NCBI GenBank assembly: GCA_026392155.1 | Contig: JAPLCP010000050.1 | Coordinates: 1-35,930, forward strand | DNA: 35,930 nt | From: Armatimonadota bacterium | GTDB lineage: Bacteria; Armatimonadota; Armatimonadia; Armatimonadales; Armatimonadaceae | Direction of reading: 5' to 3' | Shown: one piece after another, positions 1 to 7,891 of the stretch | Layout of the letters: each line of letters opens with the position of its first letter | Numbering within the stretch: the stretch's first letter is position 1 | Program-made: the position numbers and the translations under genes | The notes under the pieces: model-generated | Databases searched by the model: none | Told to the model about the DNA's origin: nothing | Seen by the model: the letters and a program-made list of their open reading frames with translations, nothing else

Positions 1-60
1 TTTATTAGCTTTGGCAAGTCCAGGGAGAAAGTTCAGGCTCCCCCTGGAATTATAGGAATT

Positions 61-2745
61 TTAGAACTTGCCTAAGAGTGTTAACACCAACCGACGACCC
101 TGCTGAAAACGCGTCCCACCGAGCGAGGTAGTCCCCGTCGCAGCGGCTCCCTGAGCGAAATTGAGAGCGTTACGTGAGTTTGTGACGTTCTCAACGCCAA
201 ACTCGATCGTATGCAGGTTGCTGATGAGACGTGGCCGTGCTCGAAGACGCAGGTCGAGCTGGTCAATAGGAGCACGTGTGCCTCCGAGAGCCGTTACCGA
301 CGAGCGAAGCCCACTGCCATGGTAGTAGGTCAGCGCTAGCTGCGACTGGTCTCGTAGCTGGTAGCCCGCGCCGACATTGACCGTCTGCTGCTGATCAAAC
401 TCTTGGGGAACCATTCCGCCACCCGCAAGAGCGCGACGCTTTGCATTGCTACTGGTGTAGGAGACATACCCACTGAGCCCTGCACTAATGGCATCAAGCG
501 CGCCGGGCTGCTGATCCAGGCTTCGTGGCTTGAGCTCATAGAGCATCTCAAAACCATTGACGGTGGCATCACCTTGATTGACCATCGAGAATGCACCGGC
601 TTGAGGACCTTGAATCATCTGCTGCCAGCCATGCGCATTTTTCAGGTCTTTGTTAAAGCTAGAGAGTCGGATGGTCTGACCGCGAAGCTGCTGCTCGACG
701 CTGAAATCTAATTGGTCGTTTGTCTGAGCGGCAACCGGAAGGGGTGTGGTTCCTGTCTGACCAAGACCGATAGCCCCTTGTCCAATCCCGGGCGTGGTGA
801 CAACACGGTTGTAGCCAAAGCGAAGCACCATCGGCTGATCTTTGCCCAGGCTCTTGATAAGGCCCTTCGGAAAGAGATACAGGGCATTCATGCGCGGAGA
901 CACCATGCTCTCAGAGCGCTTGGTATCATAGCTCGCACGGGGATCTGAGGCGGCAAAGCGAATGCTCTGGTCCTGGGAGAAGTTCTCTACACGAACCCCC
1001 ACGTTCAGGCGAAGCTGTTTCGTTGCCGTGTAGGTATCCTGAAGGTAGAAGGCGCTATAGCCACCCGTACGACGGATCAGCATGGAGGGTGAAGTGGTGT
1101 TATCGGCATTGGCGCGGAGGCTATTGCCTACATAGGGAAGCGCCGTGACGGCATTGGCAGCCGCTTGGCTCATCGGGGTGAACTGATAAGCCTCATTGCC
1201 TTTGAGATCCTGAGCGATTACTCCAAATTTGTAGGCATGTTGGCTGTCACTATCTCCATAGTTAAAGTCTGCCTGCACCTGACTCTGCGTGAAGTTCAGT
1301 GTGGTATTGGGGTTGTACTCGATGGAGTAGTTTGCGGGAAGTGTTGAGGTCGAGTACGCCGCGCCGGTTGTCAGTGGATAGCCCAGCACGTTTCGGTTGG
1401 TCGTATCCTGGCGGGTATCTGCGCCCCCTATGGAGATCGTCCCCTTTAGCTTGGACGTAAACGTCCGGTTAAGCTGAAGGGCATAGAAGCTATGGTTATC
1501 TGACTGGCGGACATTGTTGCCCAGAATTTCCTGGCTTGCCGCAAAGTTGGTACCATCTTGGAAGCTCACTCGGGGGAAGTCTGTTGCGTTGCTGTTGCCC
1601 CCAAAGCCATAACCCTGGCCGCGATTAATAAAAGACGAGGACAGTCCCTGTCGGTTGGCGACACCGTTTCGCGCACCGCTGCTTCCAACAAAGGCGGAGG
1701 CCTCCGTTTTCTCATTGATCCGGTAGCTGAACTTTCCGAGCAGGCTCTCCGAGGTTCCATTGTTGTTTGACATCTGCCGCTGTGGCTGCGGAGACTCCAG
1801 GAAGTTATCCGTGTCTCGGCGCGAGTAGCTCAAGACGTAGCCTGCACGTGAGTCGGGGTTGGTGACCGCCTTCCCCGAAGTGTCCATGTGAGTGCCAAGC
1901 TGACGGCTGAAGGTGAAGGTTTGTGACGTTCCCCCGTACTCTTCCCCGCCAACAGCATACTCAAAGTTGGGGGCCAGAGGACTTTTTGCCGCACCGATCG
2001 CAGGGCGCAGCGAGGTCTCCAAAATCGTGCTACCACCCCCAAAGTTGGCTGCTAGGTTTCCTGTGCGCACCTTGATGCTCTCCAGCATATCTGGCGTGAG
2101 GATCTGGGCGGCGCGTCCTGATAGGAGCGAGGGGAGCTGGAAGCCATCAATGTAGAACGTCCCATTGTCCGACTCGCCACGCGGATGCAGGCGGTTCTGG
2201 CTATTGGGAACCATGCCAGGCACAGATCGCAGTGCCTTACTCAGGCTCTGGCGGTTCCCCACACCATTGGGGAAGAACTGAAGATGCTCACGGTCACGCG
2301 ATGTATAGACACTCGGATCGGTAATGTCAATGCGCAAAACACGAGCTTTTGTATCAAAAACAATCTCGCCTTTGGGCTCTAGCTTTAGCTCTACCTCAAT
2401 GGTTTGATTGTCCACGACTGCGATTTTGCCGGTTAGCTCTTTGTAGGAGATACCGTTGACGATGGCGGTAATTTTGTATGTTCGCTCACCTGAGTCCAAG
2501 TCTCCTGTTGTCACCAGACCATTGGCGGCGGTGTTAAACTGGATGTCATCAAGGTCACGTGGCCCTGCTTTTATAACAATGGTTGCTCCAGGTAGAACAG
2601 CACCGTTTTTGGCATCCACGATCTTAAACTTGATCTGGCCATCTGCCCAAGCCGAAGCAGCGGGTAGCAGAAGACTGAGGGCACTCGCAGTTGCCCAGAT
2701 ACTGCCACGACGGGCAAAGCGTTGGTGTGTGTTATGTTTTTTCAT
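61..2745 (-). CDS. TonB-dependent outer-membrane receptor with carboxypeptidase-regulatory-like N-terminal domain
   Basis: An 894-residue outer-membrane protein probably importing a large or scarce ligand with TonB energy; the ligand cannot be told from sequence. A signal peptide covers about residues 1-34 (basic start, hydrophobic core, AWA cleavage site). A carboxypeptidase-regulatory-like beta-sandwich follows (about 38-125), then a plug region with a YIDGFQLP segment, and a long barrel rich in aromatic and Asn/Gly turns ending in a terminal Phe, as outer-membrane barrels do. I chose ATG 2745 because AGGA lies just upstream and the signal peptide starts there; longer readings only add a hydrophilic leader. 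It stands alone with its own strong promoter and possible operator. I see no clear TonB box. The family call is secure. Confidence 0.93.
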   Translation of the reverse strand: MKKHNTHQRFARRGSIWATASALSLLLPAASAWADGQIKFKIVDAKNGAVLPGATIVIKAGPRDLDDIQFNTAANGLVTTGDLDSGERTYKITAIVNGISYKELTGKIAVVDNQTIEVELKLEPKGEIVFDTKARVLRIDITDPSVYTSRDREHLQFFPNGVGNRQSLSKALRSVPGMVPNSQNRLHPRGESDNGTFYIDGFQLPSLLSGRAAQILTPDMLESIKVRTGNLAANFGGGSTILETSLRPAIGAAKSPLAPNFEYAVGGEEYGGTSQTFTFSRQLGTHMDTSGKAVTNPDSRAGYVLSYSRRDTDNFLESPQPQRQMSNNNGTSESLLGKFSYRINEKTEASAFVGSSGARNGVANRQGLSSSFINRGQGYGFGGNSNATDFPRVSFQDGTNFAASQEILGNNVRQSDNHSFYALQLNRTFTSKLKGTISIGGADTRQDTTNRNVLGYPLTTGAAYSTSTLPANYSIEYNPNTTLNFTQSQVQADFNYGDSDSQHAYKFGVIAQDLKGNEAYQFTPMSQAAANAVTALPYVGNSLRANADNTTSPSMLIRRTGGYSAFYLQDTYTATKQLRLNVGVRVENFSQDQSIRFAASDPRASYDTKRSESMVSPRMNALYLFPKGLIKSLGKDQPMVLRFGYNRVVTTPGIGQGAIGLGQTGTTPLPVAAQTNDQLDFSVEQQLRGQTIRLSSFNKDLKNAHGWQQMIQGPQAGAFSMVNQGDATVNGFEMLYELKPRSLDQQPGALDAISAGLSGYVSYTSSNAKRRALAGGGMVPQEFDQQQTVNVGAGYQLRDQSQLALTYYHGSGLRSSVTALGGTRAPIDQLDLRLRARPRLISNLHTIEFGVENVTNSRNALNFAQGAAATGTTSLGGTRFQQGRRLVLTLLGKF

Positions 2746-2794
2746 TGTGGTTCCTGGCATCAGAAACTCCCCTAGGCAAAAATGGATTCCGGTA

Positions 2795-2823
2795 ATTGTA
2801 CGAGTACCCTCGGGTACTGTCAA
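2795..2823 (-). promoter_or_regulatory. Sigma70-type promoter of the TonB receptor
   Basis: Read on the minus strand, a perfect TTGACA (2818-2823) is followed by a 17-bp spacer and TACAAT (2795-2800). Transcription would begin near 2788, giving an untranslated leader of about 43 nt before ATG 2745. It is the best -35/-10 pair I found in the window. Confidence 0.8.
2803..2818. promoter_or_regulatory. Palindromic operator candidate in the promoter spacer
   Basis: AGTACCC-TC-GGGTACT is a perfect 7-bp inverted repeat with a 2-nt centre. It fills almost the whole spacer between the -35 and -10 boxes of the receptor promoter. A dimeric repressor bound here would block RNA polymerase. No regulator gene lies next to it. 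Confidence 0.5.
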
Positions 2824-2924
2824 GCACACTACTCTCTATGTTCTTTGTGCGCGACGAAAACTCCTGCTTGTTTTGTGCCGAATCTAGCTTCAATGAGGTA
2901 TCTCATACCTGCGTGACAAACAAT

Positions 2925-2952
2925 AAAAGCCAGGCCGCAGTGCCTAGCTTTT
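2925..2952 (-). terminator. Intrinsic terminator after the sugar transferase
   Basis: The arms AAAAGCCAGGC and GCCTAGCTTTT pair with one mismatch around a 6-nt loop. On the minus strand the hairpin is followed by TTTTATTG, about 28 nt past the sugar transferase stop. The A/T-rich outer arms would let it work in both directions, separating the receptor promoter from the upstream operon. Confidence 0.7.
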
Positions 2953-2979
2953 CCAAGGGAGATGACTCTAGTGGGTACT

Positions 2980-3633
2980 CTAGTAGGCTCCACGCCCTAG
3001 AAGGATGGCAGGGATCGCTCGTAGCAGAATCATCAGGTCGGTGCGAAACGAGTGGTGCTTGACATACTTCATGTCGAGCTCCAGCCAGCGCTCAAACGTC
3101 AGACCCGAGCGCCCTTCCACTTCGCGGAAACAGATCAGGCCAGGAGTGACACTCAGACGCTCCATAGGATAGTCGGGATAAGAATCAATCTCACTCTTGA
3201 GATGCGGTCGAGGCCCAACGAGAGTCATATCGCCCTTGAGGACATTCCAGAACTGAGGCGTCTCATCTAATGAACTTCGTCGTAAAAGACGGCCAATCCT
3301 AGTAACACGTGGGTCATTTTTCATCTTGAAAATCGGCCCCGAGGCTTCGTTTTGAACGGCTAGGCGCGCCTTCAGAGCATCGGCATTGGTTACCATGCTC
3401 CGAAACTTATAGAACGTAAACTGCTCACCATTCTTCCCGACACGCTTCTGACGGTAGATAATGGGGCCACGATCTGTGGCATAGATAAGAAGTGCGATCA
3501 AGGACAGAAGGGGTAACAACAGAAGTAGAGCAAGTGATGCCACTAAAATATCAAGAGCGCGTTTTGCACCGCGAGACACACTTGAACGCTTGGCACGCGT
3601 TGGAACCGAGAGAAGCTCTACGGACACAGGCAT
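2980..3633 (-). CDS. Bacterial sugar transferase (polyisoprenyl-phosphate glycosyl-1-phosphate transferase)
   Basis: A 217-residue membrane enzyme that would start assembly of an exopolysaccharide or O-antigen unit by moving a sugar-1-phosphate onto undecaprenyl phosphate at the inner face of the cytoplasmic membrane. One membrane segment (about 25-50) is followed by the family block with YRQKRVGKNGEQFTFYKFRSM-like sequence, then the SSLDETPQFWNVLKGDM and LVGPRPH motifs. The length fits the short EpsL/PglC-like branch that lacks extra N-terminal helices. I chose ATG 3633, preceded by AGAAAGGA; longer readings add a poorly conserved leader. No other glycosyltransferase is nearby, so the polymer is unknown. 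Confidence 0.9.
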   Translation of the reverse strand: MPVSVELLSVPTRAKRSSVSRGAKRALDILVASLALLLLLPLLSLIALLIYATDRGPIIYRQKRVGKNGEQFTFYKFRSMVTNADALKARLAVQNEASGPIFKMKNDPRVTRIGRLLRRSSLDETPQFWNVLKGDMTLVGPRPHLKSEIDSYPDYPMERLSVTPGLICFREVEGRSGLTFERWLELDMKYVKHHSFRTDLMILLRAIPAILLGRGAY

Positions 3634-3780
3634 GTTTCCTTTCTGATTCTGTCTAGTTTCATCGTTATTTAATGAGCAAGGGGGCGAGCTTTCTAAGTGA
3701 GGCATGTATGTCGTCCGTGCTATTATCCCCCAATTCTCTTCGGTTTCAAACTTCGATTGTGGCACAGTGTGAAGAGTTCC

Positions 3781-4119
3781 TCAGAGGCGCTCGTTTTTTT
3801 TCTCACGCGGCTGAAGGTAGACGGTCTCACCTGGGCGATGATAGCCTCGTGAACGGGCTATGGCTTCGATCCCTTCTGCGGACTTGAGATAGGCTAGGTG
3901 TTGAGCATATCTTACATTTTCTGCATGCCGGTCACGGAGTCTTGCTTCGAGCTGACGCACCTCGCGATTGGTCTGCGCTCCTAAGGACCAAGGGAGCGAG
4001 AGCCACCGAACATAGAGACCGAGTGCTAAGACTATGCCAAGAGCACCGCCCAGAGTGCGCCAGAAAATATTGGACTGACGCCGCTGGCGCTGGGGACGAG
4101 GTTTAGAGAGGTTCGCCAA
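3781..4119 (-). CDS. FtsB/DivIC-like septum formation initiator protein
   Basis: A 112-residue bitopic protein: basic N-terminus (PRPQRQRR), one membrane helix (about 25-45), then a helix of coiled-coil character (REVRQLEARLRDRHAEN) and the short tail 'AIARSRGYHRPGETVY', typical of FtsB/DivIC. Such proteins join FtsL and FtsQ in the divisome. No ATG is available. TTG 4119 gives a 17-bp overlap with the pyruvate kinase gene and has AAGG upstream; TTG 4185 would overlap by 83 bp and is less likely. Translation is probably coupled to the kinase gene. Family assignment rests on architecture and tail motif more than on strong identity. Confidence 0.78.
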   Translation of the reverse strand: MANLSKPRPQRQRRQSNIFWRTLGGALGIVLALGLYVRWLSLPWSLGAQTNREVRQLEARLRDRHAENVRYAQHLAYLKSAEGIEAIARSRGYHRPGETVYLQPREKKNERL

Positions 4120-5527
4120 AAGAGTGTACCTTGATAAGATTGGTGCTTCCAGGTTTTCCCAACGGAGTGCCTGAGGTAAGCACAAAGAGACTTCCTGTCT
4201 TCAAATAACCTGCCGCCGCCGCTGCCGCCGCACTCTCGCTCAGGAGACCTTCGACACTGGTAGGGACGGGCATGAGGAGAGACTGAACCCCCCAGAAGAG
4301 AGCCAGGCGTCGACAGGTTTCCAGCGAGGGAGTGACAGCTACGACTTGTGTCTTGGGGCGGAATTTCGCAACGGAGCGTGCCGTTCCCCCAGACTCAGTG
4401 GCGCAGAGAATAGCCGCCGCCTGAAGATCATGGGCAATGGTGACGGCTGCCTCTGCAACCGCATCGGTGACGCTCTCGCGGCCAAAGATTGCCGTTTTCT
4501 CCCGCAAGAGCTGGTCGTAGTCTAGCTGCTCTTCCGTACGGCGAGCGATCCGTGCCATGGTCTCGACGGCCTGAAGGGGATGGGCTCCCACCGCGGTCTC
4601 CCCAGAAAGCATCAGCGCATCCGTACCATCTAGGATCGCGTTGGCGATGTCGGTGACCTCGGCGCGGGTGGGACGCGGGTTGCGGATCATGGAGTCGAGC
4701 ATCTGGGTTGCCGTAATCACGGGCTTGCCGAGGCGGTTACAGGCACGGATCAAGCGCTTCTGGACCATGGCCATCTCCTCGACCGGTAGCTCAACTCCCA
4801 GATCTCCGCGCGCCACCATCGCGCCATCTGCCGCTTCCAGGATCGCATCCAAGTTTTCTAGCGCTTCTGCTTTTTCGATCTTGACTAGGATGGGAACCAC
4901 ACGCCCCGCCTGCTGCATGAGCGTGCGGAGCCGGTGGACATCGGCCACGTCGCGGACAAACGAGAGGGCGACATAGTCCACTCCGAGCGCTAGCCCAAAT
5001 TTAAGATCTGCCTCGTCTTTCTCTGTCACTGCCGCGACCGGTAAGGGGACACCGGGCAGGTTGACGCCCTTGCCTGAGGAGAGCGCTCCCCCTGCAATCA
5101 CGCGACAGATAACCCTCTCTGACTCTACTGTTTCGACCTGCAGCTCCAGAAGGCCATCATCGAGCAGCAGGCGCATTCCGGGAGCGGCGACGGCAAAAAA
5201 CTCCGGGATGGGAAGGGGGATGCACTCCGCAGTGCCTATCGCCGATGCCAGGGTGAGGGTGACTTGCGCTCCCTCATCCAAGATGACTCCCTCCATGATT
5301 GTCCCCACACGGAGCTTGGGTCCACAGAGATCCTGCATGGCTGCGACGGGCTTGCCGACACGAGCTGCTGCCGCCTGGAGCCGTGCGAAGCGCTCTGCAT
5401 GCTGGGCGTGGCTACCATGCGAGAAGTTGAAACGGGCAACATCCATCCCAGAGCGGATCAGGCGTTCCAAGGTTTCTGGGGCATCTACAGCAGGCCCTAG
5501 CGTACAGATAATTTTGGTTCGTGGCAT
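4103..5527 (-). CDS. pyk: Pyruvate kinase
   Basis: A 474-residue cytosolic glycolytic enzyme converting phosphoenolpyruvate and ADP to pyruvate and ATP. The N-terminus (MPRTKIICTLGP), the ARFNFSHG substrate-binding segment, the metal-site region VARGDLGVELP and the signature ITATQMLDSM..PTRAEVTDIANAI all match the family, followed by DGTDALMLSGETAVG. Length is normal and the regulatory C-domain is present. The start ATG 5527 follows a TATAAT box by 10 nt with no ribosome-binding site, so the message may be leaderless. The FtsB-like gene overlaps its 3' end. Confidence 0.97.
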   Translation of the reverse strand: MPRTKIICTLGPAVDAPETLERLIRSGMDVARFNFSHGSHAQHAERFARLQAAAARVGKPVAAMQDLCGPKLRVGTIMEGVILDEGAQVTLTLASAIGTAECIPLPIPEFFAVAAPGMRLLLDDGLLELQVETVESERVICRVIAGGALSSGKGVNLPGVPLPVAAVTEKDEADLKFGLALGVDYVALSFVRDVADVHRLRTLMQQAGRVVPILVKIEKAEALENLDAILEAADGAMVARGDLGVELPVEEMAMVQKRLIRACNRLGKPVITATQMLDSMIRNPRPTRAEVTDIANAILDGTDALMLSGETAVGAHPLQAVETMARIARRTEEQLDYDQLLREKTAIFGRESVTDAVAEAAVTIAHDLQAAAILCATESGGTARSVAKFRPKTQVVAVTPSLETCRRLALFWGVQSLLMPVPTSVEGLLSESAAAAAAAGYLKTGSLFVLTSGTPLGKPGSTNLIKVHSFGEPL

Positions 5528-5537
5528 CTAAGCCCGT

Positions 5538-5543
5538 ATTATA
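5538..5543 (-). promoter_or_regulatory. -10 box of pyk, probably leaderless
   Basis: TATAAT on the minus strand lies 10 nt before ATG 5527. No purine-rich ribosome-binding site lies between them. Upstream is an imperfect palindrome with TGCATTT and AAATGCA arms (5547-5566) where a -35 box would be expected, and no good -35 match. Confidence 0.6.
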
Positions 5544-5573
5544 GCTTGCATTTCAAAAAAAATGCACGGGGGG

Positions 5574-5602
5574 TGGACGACTCATTTTTGTCGTGATAAA
5601 CT
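5574..5602 (+). promoter_or_regulatory. Putative promoter of the tRNA gene
   Basis: TGGACG (5574-5579), a 17-bp spacer and TAAACT (5597-5602) lie just before the tRNA. Start of transcription near 5609 would leave a very short 5' leader, usual for tRNA genes. Both boxes are only partial matches. Confidence 0.4.
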
Positions 5603-5614
5603 CCCCTGTGCTAC

Positions 5615-5743
5615 GGGTCGGTAGCTCAGTGGTAGAGCAGTGCCCTTTGCTTATCGTGAGAACGATGGTTCATGCCATTTCAGGTGCGACTCCTGAGAGA
5701 AGCTATAAGGCATTGGTCGTGGGTTCGAGTCCCACCCGACCCA
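5615..5743 (+). tRNA. tRNA-Lys (probable UUU anticodon) interrupted by a 57-nt anticodon-loop insertion
   Basis: All arms of a tRNA are present: acceptor GGGTCGG/CCGACCC (5615-5621, 5736-5742), D arm 5624-5638, anticodon stem GTGCC/GGCAT (5640-5644, 5709-5713), five-base variable region and T arm GTGGG-TTCGAGT-CCCAC (5719-5735). No CCA is encoded. Body sequence closely resembles bacterial tRNA-Lys, including the acceptor start and the TTGGTCG variable-loop region. The anticodon loop spans 64 nt (5645-5708) instead of 7. Joining CTTT (5645-5648) to TAA (5706-5708) restores the lysine loop CTTTTAA and defines an insert at 5649-5705. Joining CTTTG to AA would give a glutamine anticodon, but the body does not look like tRNA-Gln. 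Whether it is spliced, repaired or dead is unknown. Confidence 0.75.
5649..5705 (+). other. Structured 57-nt insert within the tRNA anticodon loop
   Basis: The insert folds by eye as GCTT (5649-5652) paired with AAGC (5700-5703), enclosing a hairpin ATCGT-GAGA-ACGAT (5653-5666) with a GNRA loop, a weak ATGG/CCAT hairpin (5665-5678, sharing two bases with the first), and TCAGG/CCTGA (5680-5696) around a 7-nt loop. It resembles a small cloverleaf nested in the anticodon loop. It is far too short for a group I or II intron and does not end in G. No open reading frame of note. Confidence 0.55.
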
Positions 5744-5756
5744 TATTATTTTCATA

Positions 5757-7379
5757 CTAGCGATTCACGACGGCGAAGTCGGTGCGTTTTCGCTTGACAA
5801 GAACGGTGTCGTGGCGCTCACTTTCCTGGGCTTCGGGGTAGTTCAAGGTGGTATGTAGCCCCCGGGACTCTTTGCGCTGCTGTGCGGAGCGGATGATCAG
5901 CTGCGCCGTCAGCGCCAGGTTCCGTAGCTCTAAGAGATCCTCGGTTGGGCGGCACGTGGCGTAGAGGCTCTCGACCTCGTCCATGATGACACTCACTGCG
6001 ACATCCGCTTGGTGGAGGCGCTCGTCGTTGCGGACAATGCCCACGAACTTTGTCATCGCCGCCTGAATGCGCGTCTTCAGTGCCTCCGTGTCTGCGATAC
6101 GCACGCGACCTCGGTAGGGGCGAAAGGGAGGGACATGCTCCAGAAGAGGCGGGGTATCGTCTAGGTCGTGCAAGAATAAGTCCGCGGCTCGGTGGGAGAA
6201 GACCAGCCCCTCCAGAAGCGAGTTGGAGGCGAGCCGATTGGCCCCATGGACGCCCGTACAGGTCACCTCACCGCTGGCAAAAAGCCGTGGTAGGCTTGTG
6301 CGTCCGTAGAGATCCGTGACAACCCCACCACACATGTAGTGCGCCGCAGGCACAACGGGGATGGGCTCGCGTGTCATGTCAATGCCGTAGCTGAGGCACC
6401 GTGCGTAGATATTGGGAAACCGATGCTGAATCTCCGTAGCGCTGATATGGGTGGCATCCAGAAACATACACGGCTCGTTTTGTTTCTTGCACTCTGCGTC
6501 AATGGCCCGTGCCACAATATCGCGTGGCGCTAAGTTCCCGCGCTCGTCGTAGTCATTCATGAAGGCGCGCCCGGCGGCATCCCGGAGAACTCCGCCCTCA
6601 CCGCGCACCGCTTCTGAGATCAGAAAGCTACGGGCCGCAGGATGGTAGAGCGTCGTAGGATGGAACTGGATAAACTCCATGTTGGCCACTTGTGCTCCCG
6701 CCCGGAAAGCCATCGCGACCCCATCGCCGGTTGCAATGGCGGGGTTGGTGGTATGCGTGTAGACAGCACCGCAGCCACCCGTTGCCAGAAAGACCGCACG
6801 TCTCGCCAGAAAGGTCGTGATCTCCCCATCAAGCGTGTCTAAAACATACGCACCACAGATCCGCTCATCATCGTCTTTTGACTTGGCCAGATCAATGGCC
6901 ATGTGGTGCTCAAAAACCTGGATCGAAGGGTGTGAGTGGATACTCTCCACGAGGGCGCGCTCGATCTCACGGCCGGTTAGGTCGTTGTTGTAGAGAATTC
7001 TGCGCCGCGAGTGGCCGCCTTCTTGCGTGAGAGCGAGCGCGCCTTTTTGGTCTTGTGTAAAGCGCGTCCCGAGGGCAATCAGCTCCCGAATACGAGTCGG
7101 CCCCTCGACGACGAGTGTCCGTACCGCATCTTCGTGACAGAGGCCAGCCCCTGCGATCAGCGTGTCATGGATATGGAGATCAAAGGAGTCGTCAGGTGCC
7201 ATGACCCCCGCAATCCCCCCCTGAGCCCAGTTCGTGTTCGAGTCTGATCTGTCTTTTTTTGTGATGAGAGCAACCGTGCCAGCATCCGCAACTTTCAGCG
7301 CAAAAGTCAGGCCCGCGATTCCGGAGCCCATGACGACAAAATCAAACAGAGGAGCATTGGTATCTTGAAATTCTGCCAT
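5757..7379 (-). CDS. nadB: L-aspartate oxidase
   Basis: A 540-residue FAD flavoprotein making iminoaspartate from aspartate, the first step of de novo NAD synthesis in the cytosol. The N-terminal dinucleotide-binding segment VVMGSGIAGLTFALKV, the NTNWAQGGIAG loop, the FHPTTLYHP and SEAVRGEGGVL segments of the active-site region and the late SGEVTCTGVHGANRLASNSLLEGLVF block all match NadB rather than succinate dehydrogenase flavoprotein. Length is normal. NadA and NadC are not in the window, though NAD kinase is at 31817. ATG 7379 lies 9 nt after TATACT with no ribosome-binding site. Confidence 0.95.
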   Translation of the reverse strand: MAEFQDTNAPLFDFVVMGSGIAGLTFALKVADAGTVALITKKDRSDSNTNWAQGGIAGVMAPDDSFDLHIHDTLIAGAGLCHEDAVRTLVVEGPTRIRELIALGTRFTQDQKGALALTQEGGHSRRRILYNNDLTGREIERALVESIHSHPSIQVFEHHMAIDLAKSKDDDERICGAYVLDTLDGEITTFLARRAVFLATGGCGAVYTHTTNPAIATGDGVAMAFRAGAQVANMEFIQFHPTTLYHPAARSFLISEAVRGEGGVLRDAAGRAFMNDYDERGNLAPRDIVARAIDAECKKQNEPCMFLDATHISATEIQHRFPNIYARCLSYGIDMTREPIPVVPAAHYMCGGVVTDLYGRTSLPRLFASGEVTCTGVHGANRLASNSLLEGLVFSHRAADLFLHDLDDTPPLLEHVPPFRPYRGRVRIADTEALKTRIQAAMTKFVGIVRNDERLHQADVAVSVIMDEVESLYATCRPTEDLLELRNLALTAQLIIRSAQQRKESRGLHTTLNYPEAQESERHDTVLVKRKRTDFAVVNR

Positions 7380-7505
7380 TATAAATATAGTATACCTGAT
7401 TACACAAGTGAATAACTATGAAAAATAGATACCCTGTGAATTACTTAGATTTAGACATATTAATGACAGGACTTTGAAATACTAACGCAACTAAGTTGGA
7501 TAATA
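7380..7505. other. AT-rich intergenic stretch
   Basis: Clearly richer in A and T than the flanking genes. It holds the nadB promoter at its left end and two copies of AATACTAAC in its right third. I see no gene or RNA fold here. Confidence 0.4.
7389..7394 (-). promoter_or_regulatory. -10 box of nadB, probably leaderless
   Basis: TATACT on the minus strand is separated from ATG 7379 by nine AT-rich nucleotides lacking any ribosome-binding site. The expected start of transcription falls at or next to the start codon. No convincing -35 box. Confidence 0.5.
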
Positions 7506-7891
7506 CTAACTTATAAGATTTTTATTCTGCTTGGAAGGGCGACTGCTCCTATACCAATGAAAGAAGCGACGCAGGCGGCTGAAGAAGGTCTCTTGGGTGA
7601 TCTCTTCCAAAACCTGTGCACGGGAAATGGGAAACGCCCGCTCTGCCCGCTGCTGTGGATTTACCTGAGCAGGATGAGCCCCGCCATGACCTGCTCTCGG
7701 CGCTATGGCGCTTTCGGGTCTGTACCACGATTGCGGTCCCACTTGCTGATCACAAAGTGAATCGAGAGAGGACGATCTCTGGCCGGTCGTAGTGTAGCCG
7801 CGATACGAACGAGTATCGGAGCGAGCTCCTGCGATACCCACTCCTTGGCTTCTTCGTCCGCTCCCATCGCAAGCAAGAGCCGAACACCGTT
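7506..7891 (-). pseudogene. Decayed coding remnant, possibly from a GTPase-like protein
   Basis: No single frame reads as a convincing protein. Two pieces in different minus-strand frames do look protein-like. One (7703-7867) starts MGADEEAKEW and contains LSIHFVISKWDRN, which resembles the base-recognition strand (xKWD) of P-loop GTPases, and ends at an early stop. The other, in another frame (about 7510-7620), reads RAQVLEEITQETFFSRLRRFF. This suggests a frameshifted and truncated gene. A 159-codon open frame covers the area but its N-terminal half is just the out-of-frame reading of the 18-bp repeats. The GTPase link is only an inference. Confidence 0.3.

Noticed and set aside
1-60. Terminator after the TonB receptor gene
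   Set aside because: An imperfect CCAGGG/CCCTGG hairpin is present, but it has bulges and no U-run, so it is not called. Nothing else is visible in these bases.
2896-2910. Inverted repeat AGGTAT-CTC-ATACCT as an operator
   Set aside because: It is far upstream of the receptor promoter, has short arms and no nearby start in the right position.
2965-2984. Direct repeat ACTCTAGT spaced by 4 bp at the sugar transferase stop
   Set aside because: Two short copies only, with no further copies, promoter or mobile-element context; could be chance.
4120-4185. Longer N-terminus for the FtsB-like protein
   Set aside because: It would need a TTG start deep inside pyk with an 83-bp overlap, and the added residues do not look like FtsB.
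5645-5708. Archaeal-type bulge-helix-bulge intron, group I intron or hammerhead ribozyme in the tRNA
   Set aside because: The GCTT/AAGC helix is flanked by unpaired bases on both strands at the same level, an internal loop rather than two offset 3-nt bulges. The insert is too short for group I and does not end in G. No CTGATGA core for a hammerhead.
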